A stretch of DNA of 64,000 nucleotides from Eucommia ulmoides (Eukaryota > Streptophyta > Magnoliopsida > Garryales > Eucommiaceae), in NCBI GenBank assembly GCA_016647705.1, contig JAENRU010000479.1, positions 1 through 64,000 of the forward strand, written 5' to 3'. Both the position numbers and the translations under genes were made by a program. The number at the start of each line of letters is the position of its first letter. The stretch's first letter is position 1. The notes beneath the pieces are model-generated. The model searched no databases and was not told where the DNA came from. It saw only the letters and a list, made by a program, of their open reading frames with translations. Shown one piece after another: positions 1 to 11,429 of this stretch.

Positions 1-2
1 GA

Positions 3-2070
3 CAAAGAGCTACATGCAATTATTGTGGGGAGGATTATGCGGCCGATAGTAGAGTTAACGGGACATCAACAATGTCCAAACATTTGAAATTTAAATGCAA
101 AAAAGCTCCTAAAGATTTGGATGAGCGTCAAACAGTATTGGGTTTTAAGCCACCTGAAGAAGGAAATACTAGGGGCGATGATTGTGAACTTGTAGATACA
201 TCGTTTAGTATTGAGGCTTGTAGAAAAGCGCTAGCTGAAATGTTAATCATTGACGAGTTACCTTTTCGCTATATTGAGGGAGTGGGTTTTAAGAAATTCT
301 TGTCTGTCCTTCAACCTAACTGGACTAAAATGCCTTCACGTGTGACCGTTGCTAAAGATTGCTACAACGTGTATTTGAATCAAAAGGAAAAGATAAAATG
401 TGCTATTCAAGGACAAAGAATTTGTTTGACTACAGACACATGGACATCGCTTCAAAATTTAAAGTATATGTGCCTTACTGCACATTTCATTGATAGTGAT
501 TGGACATTGCATAAAAGAATTCTGAACTTTCGTATTGTTGAGAGTCACAAAGGAGAAACCGTTGGTAGGGCTGTTGAGATGTGTTTGCTTGATTGGGGGA
601 TAGACGATATTCTTACCTTAACGGTTGATAATGCAAGTTCAGATAGTGGATTGATTCAATTCCTAAAAAAGAAGACAAAGAATAGGAAGAGAACAATATT
701 AGAACATGAATTCTTGCATATGCGTTGTTGTGCACACATCCTAAATCTCGTTGTTAGAGATGGATTGAAGGAGTTTGATGAATCAATCATTAAAGTTAGG
801 AATGCGGTGAGATATGTCAAGTCCTCCACAGAAAGAATGAGAACATTTAAATTATGTGCGGAGAAAGAAAAAATTAATGAAAAAAGTGTGGTATGTTTAG
901 ATGTTCCAACAAGGTGGGATTACACATATCTCATGTTGGATAGGGCAGAAAAGTTCCAAAAAGCATTTGAGAGGTTAGAGGAGGAAGACATTAATTTTCT
1001 AACTTCCTTGGGAGAAGATTTCGGTGATGAAGATGTTGAGGGCATTGATAGGAGAGAAAAGAAAGTGGTTACAGGGCCCCCGAATAATGTCGATTGGGAC
1101 AAAATAAGGTTGTTTGTCAAATTTTTGAAGCTTTTCTATGATGCGACATTGCGATTCTCGGGGTCAAAACACGTCACTTGTAATTCATTCTTTATGGAGC
1201 TAACAACAATGCAAGATGCAATTGATATCGAATCTAATGAGGGTGAGATGTTTTTAAAAGAAATGGCCGAAAATATGAAAAGGAAGTTTGAAAAATATTG
1301 GGGTAACTTTGATAACATGAATTCCTTGCTGTATGTGGCTTTGGTTCTTGATCCTCGATACAAGTTAAAGTATTTAGAATTTTACTTTGATTTAATTTAC
1401 AATGCTTCAAGGGCTAGAGAATTGACACACAATGTAGAAGATGCATTGAGTCGTCTTTATGGTGCATATGTTGTTATTGAGTTGGGAGAAAATGAACAAG
1501 CACCTAAACTTAGTCGACCAATGGAAGAGAGGTCTACGGGTGGTTTGGCATCAAGAACGGCTCAATTTAGGAGACAATTAGAGGCGGAAAGGTCTATTCA
1601 GAACAAGAATGAGGTGAAAAAATATCTAAATGAAAATTGTGAAGAAGATAGAAATGGTTTCGATATATTGACATGGTGGAAGATAAATTCTCCGAGGTTT
1701 CCTGTGCTCTCTGTTGTTGCCCGACATGTTCTTGCCATTCCCGTGGCGACCGTGGCTTTTGAGTCATCGTTTAATACTAAGGGTCGTGTTCTCGATCCTT
1801 TCCGCAGTTTTCTATCTCCTTCAATGGTTGAGGCACTTATTTGTGCACAAAATTGGCTTCGTCCCTCATCTAATGCAATGAGCCTCAAAAATGCAATGGA
1901 TGATGTTGAAAAAATTGAGAAACAACTTGGTTTAGGTATTTCTAAATTCTTTGTTTTGAAATTTGTATTTTATTTAATTTTTTTTACTCATTGTCCCATT
2001 TAATATTTTAGAATTTGGAGGCGATGCAAGTTCAATTGATTCAATTATTATTGAGGATGGACATGAATGA
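3..2070 (+). CDS. hAT-superfamily transposase (BED finger, hAT dimerisation domain), 5' partial, one intron
   Basis: The reading frame is already open at base 3, so the gene continues left of the window. Residues before the first ATG (base 72) form the start of a BED-type zinc finger: CNYCG gives the CxxC pair and MSKHLKFKC gives the H and C ligands. A hAT RNase-H-like core follows, with TTDTWTS (first Asp), TVDNASSD (second Asp), HMRCCAHILNLVV and TRWDYTYLML. Near the C-terminus is the hAT dimerisation block, from WWKINSPRFP through IPVATVAFESSF to SLSPSMVEALICAQNWL. The unspliced frame ends at 2003 in a hydrophobic tail unlike the family. A 76-base intron at 1936-2011 (GT...AG) instead joins to an acidic C-terminus ending IIIEDGHE, with stop at 2068-2070. 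About 663 residues are visible, all intact. No terminal inverted repeat is seen downstream, so this may be a transposon copy or a domesticated SLEEPER-like gene. Confidence 0.9.
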
Positions 2071-2345
2071 GAGCATTTTATTTTTGGTGGTAAGTATCTA
2101 TTTCCCTTTTTTACTCTTAATATTTAATTTTAGAGCGTTTCACACTTTGCACCTTTGAAGTTTCAATTAGATCTCTTTTTAGTCCCTGTCCTTTCAATGT
2201 GAACACAGTGAACTCTAAAGTATCTAAATTGTGTTAAGTCAGTAATTCCGTCAAATTTTATAACGGATTCAACCACATGGGTAATTCTGTGTTTGATACG
2301 TGACTGATTTCCATTATAAAAAATGACAGAATTATCAATTTGGAT

Positions 2346-3547
2346 TGACTTAGCATAATGTTGTGAAAGGCGCAGCCAAGGCGCCTCATAGTGTTGAGGC
2401 GAGGCGACTTCAAAGAGGCGCATGCCTTGGCAGCTAGGTGTTCCGGCACGAGGCGCGCCTTTTTGAAGCAACTCAAATATTATTTTTTTTTATTATTTTT
2501 TTTAATCTGAGTGTTATTTATTTCATCTTCTTCTTTGTGTTCTTCATCTCTGTTTTTGCACAAAAACAAAGACTGTTTTGTGCGAAAAACAACTGCTGCT
2601 TTTTTGGAAAAAACAAACCCACTTCTCTTCTTCTTCCTCTCTTATTCTCTTCTCAATTGCTATGTTTTTTGTTCATCGTCTCACTATTTTAGCACAAAAA
2701 ATGGCCTGTTTGTGCAAAAAACAAGGTCTGTTTTTTGCACAAAATAACCCATTTATCTGCTATTTTCAATTGTTTTTGGCATATGCTGAATATATAATGT
2801 AAACTATATTTAATGACTTATTTGCAGTTGGCTACATGATTCTAATGTTTCTTAAGTGATTGATTTTGTTTTTGAAATTTTGTTGTTGATTGTTTCTTTT
2901 ACTTTTGTTCGAGAATCAGTGTTATTTGAAGTCCAATGTTACATGAGACTTGTTCAAAGTGTTTTTTCAATTATTAAACATGCAATACATCATTCATTGT
3001 ATTGCAAACCCACTTCTCTTCTTCTTCCTCTCTTATTTTCTTCTCAATTGCTATGTTTTTTGTTCATCGTCTCACTATTTTTGCACAAAAAATGGCCTGT
3101 TTGTGTAAAAAAACAAGGTCTGTTTTTTGCACAAAATAATCCATTTATCCGCTATTTTCAATTGTTTTTTGGCATATGCTGAATATATAATGTAAACTAT
3201 ATTTATTGACTTATTTGCAGTTGACTACATCATTCTAATGTTTGTTGAGTGATTGATTTTGTTTTTGAAATTTTGTTGTTGATTGTTTCTTTTACTTTTG
3301 TTCGAGAATCGATGTTATTTGAAGTCCAATGTTACATGAGACTTGTTCAAAGTGTTTTTCAATTATTAAACATGCAATACATCATTCATTGTAGTGATAT
3401 TTTATTACTTTATGAGTCCATGATAATAGAAGAGCACATATTTAAAATGTGCGCTTCGCTTCAAAGAAGCCCGAGCCTCGTGCCTTGCTGCCTTGGGGGT
3501 CATTGCGCCTTAATGTGCCTTGCACCTTAAATAACAATGACTTAGCA
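2346..3547. mobile_element. Non-autonomous TIR DNA element with 10-bp target duplication (MULE-like candidate)
   Basis: TGACTTAGCA occurs at 2346-2355 and again at 3538-3547, giving a perfect 10-bp target-site duplication. The enclosed 1182 bp has imperfect terminal inverted repeats rich in AAGGCGC/GCGCCTT: the left end reads TGTTGTGAAAGGCGCA, and the right end, reverse-complemented, reads TTGTTATTTAAGGTGCA. Subterminal GC-rich GAGGCG arrays lie at both ends (2366-2462 and 3450-3530), while the interior is AT-rich and non-coding. A 9-11-bp duplication with GC-rich ends suggests the Mutator-like superfamily, but the inverted repeats are too diverged for a firm assignment. Confidence 0.65.
2614..3392 (+). 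repeat. Tandem duplication of a 391-bp unit inside the TIR element
   Basis: Bases 2614-3001 and 3005-3392 are near-identical direct copies offset by 391 bp. Shared landmarks are CAAACCCACTTCTC, AATGGCCTGTTTGTG, TTTGCACAAAATAA, TTCGAGAATC and CATGCAATACATCATTCATT. Differences are few, including one-base indels, so the duplication is recent relative to the element. The overlapping short ORFs are in no conserved frame and are not genes. Confidence 0.85.
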
Positions 3548-3879
3548 CTGGATATTTTAGGGTTCAATATGTTTAAATTGAAAGTAGAGGGGCTAAACTG
3601 AGATTTCTCTGAAACTTCAAGACCGCAAAATGCAAAAATCTCTTAATTTTATTTGCCTAAAATTTTTTGCCTAGTTTTTTTCCTTTTTTGTAGGGCGATT
3701 GTAAAGCTACACTTGCATACGCCAAGTAGTCGAGGTCATTTCTTCTCTGTACTAGTACTGTCATTGTTATTTTCTCTCAGTTTTTGCATCTCCATTAGTC
3801 TATCTATGTAGCTTGAATCTTGATTAGAGCTCAGTGATCTTGTATGTGGTTTTGGGTTGAAAACTAGGGTCGAAAAAAG

Positions 3880-4050
3880 CTTGGGCAGGCCTAAACTATT
3901 GGCCCAATTCATGAATCCAAACCGAAGATTTTGGTTGGTTCGGTTTGGATTTCTTAAAAAACCGTGCATTGAATCGAACCGAATTGTTTGTCTCATTTGT
4001 GTTGGGTTCAGTTTGGCATCGTTGCCAAAATCGAACTGAATCGAACCATT
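3880..4050. repeat. GGTTCGGTT-rich dispersed repeat, copy 1
   Basis: It carries repeated GGTTCGGTTT and its complement AATCGAACCGAAT flanking TTTCTTAAAA, giving a partly palindromic structure. The same layout recurs at 46325-46480 (GGTTGGTTCGGT, TTTCTTAAAATTAT, CATTTGTGTT, ACCGAACCGAACC), and a poorer relative lies at 45990-46110. It looks like a small non-autonomous DNA element. No target duplication was identified. Confidence 0.5.
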
Positions 4051-4369
4051 TACTCCTCTATGAGTAACCTCTTAATATATAGACGTTACTTATTTTCCCC
4101 CCTCTCTCTTCTTTTCTCTCTCCACCTCTCCGCAAAGCCCAATGCCACCACCGTTGCCCTGATCGATGCAGCTCTTGCCACCCGTACCGTCCATTAGAAT
4201 CTCCTGATTCGACCTCTCCACCACCCCCCTCGCCACCAAGTTCAATCCCGAACCATCTTAGCTTATTGAGCCAGACTCAAATAACAAATAGATATTTTCA
4301 ATACCTTGTTTTGGAATCTAAATTTTTGGGACAATATCCGTCGATTAGAGCCAATGGGATTCTGGTTTC

Positions 4370-4606
4370 ATGGCCGACGCCGACCAAAGGATCTCTAGCA
4401 AATGGCTCAAATTTTGGATCAAGGCGCGTTCTGACTTCTGGTATGGCGAATATGTGGAGGAAGTTCCAGTGATGAAGAGGTTGTACATGGTGCCGCTGAA
4501 GTTGCCAGCGCTGGTGGTGATTCTGGCTGTATTCTTGGTGTTGATAATGGCGATTTGGACAAAGATTGTTGATTTGGTTACCTGGTTGAAGCATAGAAGA
4601 AGATGA
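4370..4606 (+). CDS. Possible small single-pass membrane protein (78 aa), unrecognised
   Basis: The ORF opens in a good plant start context (ATGGCCGAC) and encodes 78 residues. The N-terminus is polar (MADADQRISSKWLKFWIKARSDFWYGEYVEEV in part), then a basic KR, one strongly hydrophobic stretch (LPALVVILAVFLVLIMAIW, about residues 45-63) and a basic tail ending KHRRR. That fits a type of small tail-anchored or single-pass membrane protein. A pyrimidine-rich stretch (4090-4130) lies upstream as in many plant leaders. I do not recognise the family. It could equally be one exon of a decayed gene or a chance ORF, since repeat sequence surrounds it. Confidence 0.35.
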   Translation: MADADQRISSKWLKFWIKARSDFWYGEYVEEVPVMKRLYMVPLKLPALVVILAVFLVLIMAIWTKIVDLVTWLKHRRR

Positions 4607-5870
4607 AGAAAAAAGATAAAATAAAATAAAATAAAAATTAAAAAGGATAATTTTGTTTAGTTCCAGAAAAATTTGGATAAAAAAATTATTTCCATTATTT
4701 TTTAAGTTAATTTAAAGGGAAAAATTTAGTTTCTCATTTTAAAGGGAGTAAAGTGTTGAAAAAATTATTTATTTATTATGTTATTTATAAATTATATTAT
4801 TTAATAATAATAATATATATTTATAATGGTTATGTGTCCTAATTACATGTTTATTAGATATTATTATTATGATTAAGTTATTATATTTATTAAAATAATT
4901 TTGTGAGTTCCATTTATATATATATATATACATTAGGTTATAACTCGTCCCTGAAGATACGGGTTTTAATTTTTTTAATACAGAAAATGACATAATTTAG
5001 CCCAAAAAATTTTGACATAACCCTTTTTTTTTTTATGACATTTTCAAATTATCAACTCTTGATTTTGTAATGAACAGAACAAAAATAAACATGATCAATA
5101 AAAAATTTAATGTACTAACAAACACAAATAATTAATGTACAAAATAATTGGATATAATATATGATCATTCAAATTTTACGTCTAATGTTTTATAACAATA
5201 TAATACTAGCAAACACAACTAACACAATCATATCATAAACAATTATTTTTTAATTTATGATAATACCATAATCTACAATATGAACTTTAACAATCTAACA
5301 TAATAATCTATTTTCATATATTATAAATTTAGTAGGATAAATTCACCACCTAGGACACTGAAGTCCACCACTCAGGGTTACTAAAACTTATCTTAATTAT
5401 AGAATGTCAATCCATAAATTCTCTCCATTTGTCTTCAATATTTGAAGTGCCACATGTTTGTATATCGTCTAATAAAAAACAAACGCAATAATTAATTTAA
5501 TATAAAAGGGCATAATTTAGCAAAAAAAAAATTGACATAACCCTTTTTATTTTTGTAACATTCTCAAATTATCAATATTTTTCTTGTAATAAACACGATA
5601 TAAACAAACACAACCAATAAAAAATTACAACAATTTGACATAATCCTTTTTGTTAATACGACACTCAAATTTTGGAAAATTAATTTGAAAACGAAAATAA
5701 CGTATTAAGAATATACAAATACATTATTTTTAGGCTAGGAAAATGTTAAAAATGATTAAGAATCACTAATTATGGGAAGACCGCCGCAAAAAATTATAAA
5801 ATTCATCTAAATACATGTATATATATGTGAGATTGCCTATAAGAAGAAGAAAATTTGATGGAATCAAGAG
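4607..5870. repeat. AT-rich spacer with a diverged direct repeat
   Basis: No gene is seen. Two related segments, about 4988-5108 and 5508-5630, share CATAATTTAGC, TTGACATAACCCTTTTT, TTCTCAAATTATCAA-like and CAATAAAAAATT blocks in the same order, roughly 520 bp apart. They may be remnants of short LTRs or of a tandem duplication. The rest is simple AT-rich sequence. Confidence 0.4.
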
Positions 5871-8450
5871 GATTACCACTGACATAATACCGCCTGACCA
5901 GCTCCCAAACCACCAATTTTTGACATCAACTTTCCTTCTTGAAGCTCCGTATTTCGTCTGGTGAATTCAACAATTAATATTAATGTTTCAAAACGGTGTT
6001 GCAAATTGAAATTTAGAAATATATACACCAAGTAAAACTCCCAATGTTCAAATTTTGCAGACACCACATAACCTTTTGTAGAAATCCACGCCACTTTATA
6101 TAATCCGAAATCAGGATTAAATGATACCAATAAACATTAAGGGTATTTTTTTTTTGTTGAGTCCCCTTTCCGACACTCACATTCCAAATTCTGAAAAATA
6201 ATGTACGATAATTAATGTAAAAACAAAATGTTTTTGAGTGTTGTCGATCGTGCAATAGCTGAAAATAAATTCAATGGTGATTAAACAATAAAAAACAGGA
6301 TAAAAATACAAAAAAATTGAAAACAAAGTGCATTTTGACTTTGTCGATGGCGGTCAGTCAAAGAATCTATTCCAAAAATTCATTGTAGATCTTACTGTTA
6401 CTTCGAGCAAAAATACCTATTTGAGTTGGAATCGAAGCACTATTGCTTAGACCGAGCTTGTTGTGATGGAGTGTGATTTGAATTCGATGGGAGGAACTCA
6501 TACCGTAGGAGGAGATTCTAAAATGCTCGAAGTAGTTTCTATGACATCCACCCACAAAAGTTTAAAAAAATAAACAAAGAATTTAAAAATCAGGCAACGA
6601 AACAAATAACAGGCAATGTTTTCCAGCCTCCAGGACATGTATCATCAAGATATGGATAATTAAGAAATTGCGAACATTAGCCGTTAGCTAAACAGGCTAG
6701 AAAATATGTCAGGTGGTAGATTGTACCCATTATTTACTCATTGTATAGTGTGGTTCGGTTATATATCTAGAAATGTTGCATTCTATTGGTGAATTAAAAC
6801 TTAAAACTAAATCTGCAATAATCTGTTTATAATTCAAAATCTAATTCTCAAGTTAACCCAAATCAATTAAGATGAGGATTACTCGAATTTATAAAAAAAT
6901 TCACTTACGGCTTAGAGTATGTGTATATGAAATTTGTTTTTTCTTACAACCTAGATTATGTGTATATATTAAGTAATCTAAGATACGTAATCATAAGGTT
7001 TTTGAAATAAAAAAGATATTAAGTTATAAAAATAAAAATAAAAATAAATGTTATAAAGGGGATTATATCCTAGGTAACCCTTCCCTAGGGTATAACCCTT
7101 GCCAAGCGTATAAAATAACAAACAAATTTTAGGATCATGGAGGAGCATGACGAAGAACTGGTATCAAAACTGAAAGCTAATGAAAAACGGTTGAAAGACG
7201 TGAAATTACCATTCGCTACAATGCCGTCGGGATCGATTTCAAAAATTCATACAAAAGACTGATAGTCTCCAAAACCCGTAAAAGAATGTCAATCCTGAAG
7301 AATTTAAAAACAAACATATATTTAGAAATAGATTAACATGAAATCAAGAAGGTAGGTATTACGATTTAATGAATAAAGATCTTAGAACATAAAGTACCTC
7401 ATTATCTGAGAATTTGTCCGCGGACATTAAATCGTCAAAGTCATCTGTGTTGTCTTCATTCTTAGGTTACGTTTTCTTATTAGGTTCCACAATCCCATTT
7501 TTGCATTCTGCTTCAAGCATTAGATTTAACAAATAATTTTCCTTCTTCGACTTCTGTCATTGGCTTTCCTGAATAAAAAATCCATAATTCCTGAATTAAA
7601 AATCCATAAAGTCAATCGATGTATAATGTATTAAAACATAAATACCAAATGAAAGAAACTGCATTGGCATACCATTGGGTGCAGGAACGGTAGGAAGATC
7701 ATCTTTAGACTCATCAGAAGACTTTTCCATGGACCCATTTGACGTGATCAACCAGGAATGATAGAACGTCAAACAATTATCACAAACCACTTCTTATGCA
7801 TTTCAGACTAATCCAAGAAATCAAGTGGATATTATCTATGGAAACAGAGAAACTACCACAAAAACATATAAATAAAATACGCACAACAGAGTAACAAAAT
7901 TTCCAAGAATCAATTGATATCATTAGTACAAAATTCATTACTTTCTCCAATTTTGCATTTTAAAAGAAAAATCAGAAGAAAAAAAAGCAAATCAAAATGG
8001 ATAAGATATAAGCTCCAAGATCAAATAAACAAAGACCCTAAATGTAAATTTCAGAAAAAAAATCATGTACATTTCACAATTGAGAACCCTAAATGTTCAC
8101 ATACGATGATTTAACCAAATCGAGTTGCCCCAATCTAGATACTGGTAGGAGAAAGGCACATAGGAGATAGAGAGATGAACATACCCGAATCTGGCCGAAA
8201 AAGGGCAAGCTCAAATCAATGAGAGATGAGGAGTTTTGAGTGTGCACGTATCCGCCAGTTTCATCGAAACAACCATCGTCAGATCCACCGACTGGGTAGA
8301 AGAAATCATGGATCCAATCAGGATATAAACACTAACCCAAATATTTGATAAACAGATCTAAAAAGAAAGGGGTATGAGAGACTTACCTGGAGATCGGTGG
8401 ACGATTTCTTGCACAACTCACGCAACATCGACAGACATGGTGGCACGGCG
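5870..8450 (-). pseudogene. Decayed gene-like region, minus strand, identity unknown
   Basis: Read on the minus strand, several exon-like segments with plausible splice signals appear. One has the donor CTCCAG|GTAAGT near 8392 after codons for MLRELCKKSSTDLQ. Another at about 7670-7735 begins MEKSSDESKDDLPTVPAPN and ends at GTATGC. A third (about 7400-7575) follows TTCAG and encodes an acidic segment ending DDFDDLMSADKFSDNE before GTACTT, but carries two in-frame stops (TGA, TAA). The last frame ends near 5873 with KIGGLGAGQAVLCQW. The stops in the middle exon argue for a broken copy. I do not recognise the protein. Exon joins are inferred, and the opposite-strand ORFs here look non-coding. 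Confidence 0.3.
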
Positions 8451-8859
8451 ATGTGGTGAGGAGTGACGGTTGGATGGTAGCGTGGATGAACAAATATGAA
8501 AAAACAGGGATGGGAGAGACCTACCTGAACAACGACGATGGATGGCGGCGCGACAACTTGAGAGGCAGCTGGAATGAGTAAAAGGAGAAGAGAGAGGTCG
8601 CTAGCAGGGTGGTGATGGTGCGGCGAAGATGGTGAGGGAGAGAGAGAATCGGGATGGAAGAAAAAAGCAGGAGCGACCGCCGTGTATGACCTCGATGGAA
8701 ACAGATCCGATTTCCGGTGATGGCAATGGTCCAACGATGGCGATGAAGGAGGTGACGGCGATGGTGGCGATAGAGGTGATGGAACAGAGATATGACAGAG
8801 GGAAAGAGGAAGGTATGGAGGAGAATGCACTAACCCTAACCCTACCAATTGAATAATTA

Positions 8860-10840
8860 ATTTATAAAGTTAATCTCAACCCTTAATCTAATCTGATCTA
8901 AGGGTTGAAAATATCTCTTAATAATAGTCAATCTCAACCGTTGGATATTGATCTAAGAGTTTAAAATGTTTCAAATATAAAGTGTCTCCAGGTGTAATCT
9001 CAGCCGTACGATATTCGATCCGACATCTCAAAATGTCTCAAAATGAAAATATGTTATAATATAATGAGTACCTAATATTACACTAAGAGTTACATATATA
9101 ATTCATACACTACGAAAAAATTAGAGATATAGAAAACTATAGAAAATGAGATATAAAATAGTAAGTATGATCCTATTGAGATATAAAAGATAAATGATAT
9201 TTTTTTTTTATATTTTACATATATACTTGATTTTATTAGGGTAATAGAGTTCGTGATCGGTTCAATATAAGGATATCCTATTTGCACTTTGATTTCCTGC
9301 ATCTTTGTATATTGAGAAGGGCTCGCCATTCAATCTTGTGCATAGAGGAGGCGTATCTCTTTTGAAGACAATGTTTACACGCCTTGATTCACCAAACATA
9401 TATTTTCTCTTTATTCTATGTTTTATTTATTTATTTATTATTGATGTTTTTATAATTTGTCTCGATATAATTATGTGAAAATTTGCTAACATAAAGTGTC
9501 GGTTTTTACACTTTAATTTTGAAAGTGGAAGATAAAAGACAATTACAACATAATATTCTCAATTTTATTTCCAAGAGATACTTGATGAGCAAGCATTTTT
9601 ATCTACCCAAAATTTGAAAAAAAAAAAAAACATGTGAAAAATGTTTTTTGGCTAAGATAAAAGACACTTTATCCAAATTATTACTACATAATATTCTCAA
9701 TTTTATTCCCAAGAGATACTTGATGAACAAGTCTTTTTTTTTTTTTGTTTTTTTCTAACAATTTTTTTTAAAAAAAGGCAGCCTATGAAAAGTATGTTTG
9801 GGCTATTTTTTGTTCTCTTGAAAGGTCTATGAAAATTCAATGTTTAGTTGTGGGGGAAAAAGAAAGGTCAAGAAGTCCCCTCACCCCCCAACTATACATT
9901 TTCTAAATTTTGAACCTTACATAAACCTAGTCAAACACGACGTTTGTCTTTTTTAAATAACCACCTCAATTTCCTTACTAAACTTCTCTCATGCAAAAAT
10001 CCTCCTCCTCTAACAATTTAAAAATGGGTTACTTATGCTTTGCAACCCTGTATTAGATCGAATTATACTTTATATCTTTGTGTTGTTTTTGTCAGGACTT
10101 ACGCACCCTATACTTAAGATTCAAATACAATAGTTAACTATTCGTTAAATTAATTATCCATGACTTTTATATTGTTCATATTAAATAAATCACATTCAAT
10201 TAGTTTTAGGAGATTATTTAGACACTCATTTAAAAGTTTCCGAGTGCAAATCAGCCGTCTTCATCATCATCCTCTTCTCTTTGCAAATGAACCCAAACCC
10301 ATCTTCTTCAGAGAGCGCAAACGCGAGAAGACAAATTGAACTGGTAGGTTTGTTGGTGATGGTTTACTTTGGGTCGGGTCGGGTCAACTGGGTATAAGGA
10401 TAAGTTTGTTATTTTGTGAAATTCTATTAATTTTATTTAAGTGTTTTTTTTTTTTTAAAATATATTTAAAAACCCATGTAAATTAATTTATTTTTTTTAA
10501 CATTTCTATTTTGATTTGTTGAGATTCAAGTCCATTTTTTTTTTTTTTTTTGGAATATCATTTTAATTTTCTCATAACTAATATTTATTGTTATATTCCT
10601 ACTATTAAATATATTTATTTATTTACATAAAATTTTTACACATGCAATAATTCATATGATTTTACTCGTTATCAAATCTAGCTAGAAGCCTATTTATGAT
10701 CGCCAAGTTCACATAAGTGGCGAGAATAAAAGGGTAATAGGTTTGAAGAGTCAAAGAAATATCTTTTTAACAAAAGAAAAAATTATATATGTTAAGGAGT
10801 GCAAGGAATAAATATGGTTGCCCTGAGATATTTAGGTGGC
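8860..10840. other. AT-rich spacer, no gene seen; short direct repeat
   Basis: There is no supported gene. A 47-bp block starting ACATAATATTCTC occurs at 9548-9594 and 9686-9732, differing at two positions and each followed by a long A or T run. Poly-T and poly-A runs and TTTATTTATT stretches fill the remainder. Confidence 0.6.
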
Positions 10841-11425
10841 GTTTGGTTAGTGTTCTCACTTTTCTGAACCCAATTGGAATGGGTTGGGTTGAATTGAATT
10901 GGGTTGGATTGAGAATTGAGAACAGAATTGCGTTTGGTAACGACAATTTTTGTTTTATGCTGAAAACAGAATGTGTTTGGTAACGATTTTATCCTAAAAC
11001 TAATTTTTTTTTTTTTGAATTTTTTTTTTTGTGTTTGGTGGCGGTGGACGGTGGCCGGATGCCGACGGTGGCGACGAACGGTGGCCGGACACCGGCGACG
11101 GCGGTGTGTCAGACGGCGATGGCGGCTGTGGTGGCCGAACGGCCGGCGGGGCGGCGGAGGTGGCCGGCGACGATCATCGGCAGGCGGCGGACGATAGCCG
11201 GAGGTGGACGCCGGCGGCAGCTGAAGGTTGTCGGAGACGGCGGCCGGCGGCGGGTGGTAGTAGTCAGCCGGCAGATGAAGACGAAAGTTGAGAACTTTGG
11301 GTTAAGTTTTTTGGACACAAAAATAAACAATTTTTTTTTTTGTTTCTGATTTCTTTAGAATTTTGAGAATCAATTCCTATTTTTTAGGTTGGATTGGGTT
11401 GAGTTTTGTGTTTGCCAAATAAAGA
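10835..11425. repeat. GCGTTTGGTT-type repeat with a GC-rich core
   Basis: The left edge is GGCGTTTGGTTAGTG. GTTTGGTAACGA recurs at about 10932 and 10974, and GTGTTTGCCAAATAA lies at the right. The core, 11033-11290, is a sharply GC-rich tract of GGTGGCCGG and GGCGACGG motifs, open in several frames on both strands and so low-complexity rather than coding. Related edges without the core occur at 16253-16440 and around 31830-31960 plus 32964-32990. Confidence 0.5.
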
Positions 11426-11429
11426 TGAT

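Larger units (their letters stand above)
2105..3660. repeat. Older dispersed repeat, split by the element at 2356-3537
   Basis: The flanks 2105-2355 and 3548-3660 read as one interrupted repeat. The left part contains an internal inverted repeat: AATTGTGTTAAGTCAG pairs imperfectly with the segment ending at the target site. A diverged relative lies at 31020-31270, sharing AATTGTGTTAA, GTAATTCTGT, the GTTTGA.ACGTGACTGAT block and CAATTTGGATT. The outer limits are approximate. Confidence 0.5.

Noticed and set aside
2438..3530. Series of Phe/Leu-rich ORFs at the start of the window
   Set aside because: They come from the AT-rich interior of the TIR element and shift frame between its two duplicated units.
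8318..8848. 176-residue Ser/Pro-rich minus-strand ORF
   Set aside because: Composition follows a CT-rich simple sequence, and probable splice donors fall inside it, so it is more likely leader or intron of the decayed region than one exon.
10973..11349. Overlapping Arg/Gly-rich ORFs on both strands
   Set aside because: They are produced by the GC-rich GGTGGCCGG tract, which is stop-poor in every frame, and show no protein-like pattern.
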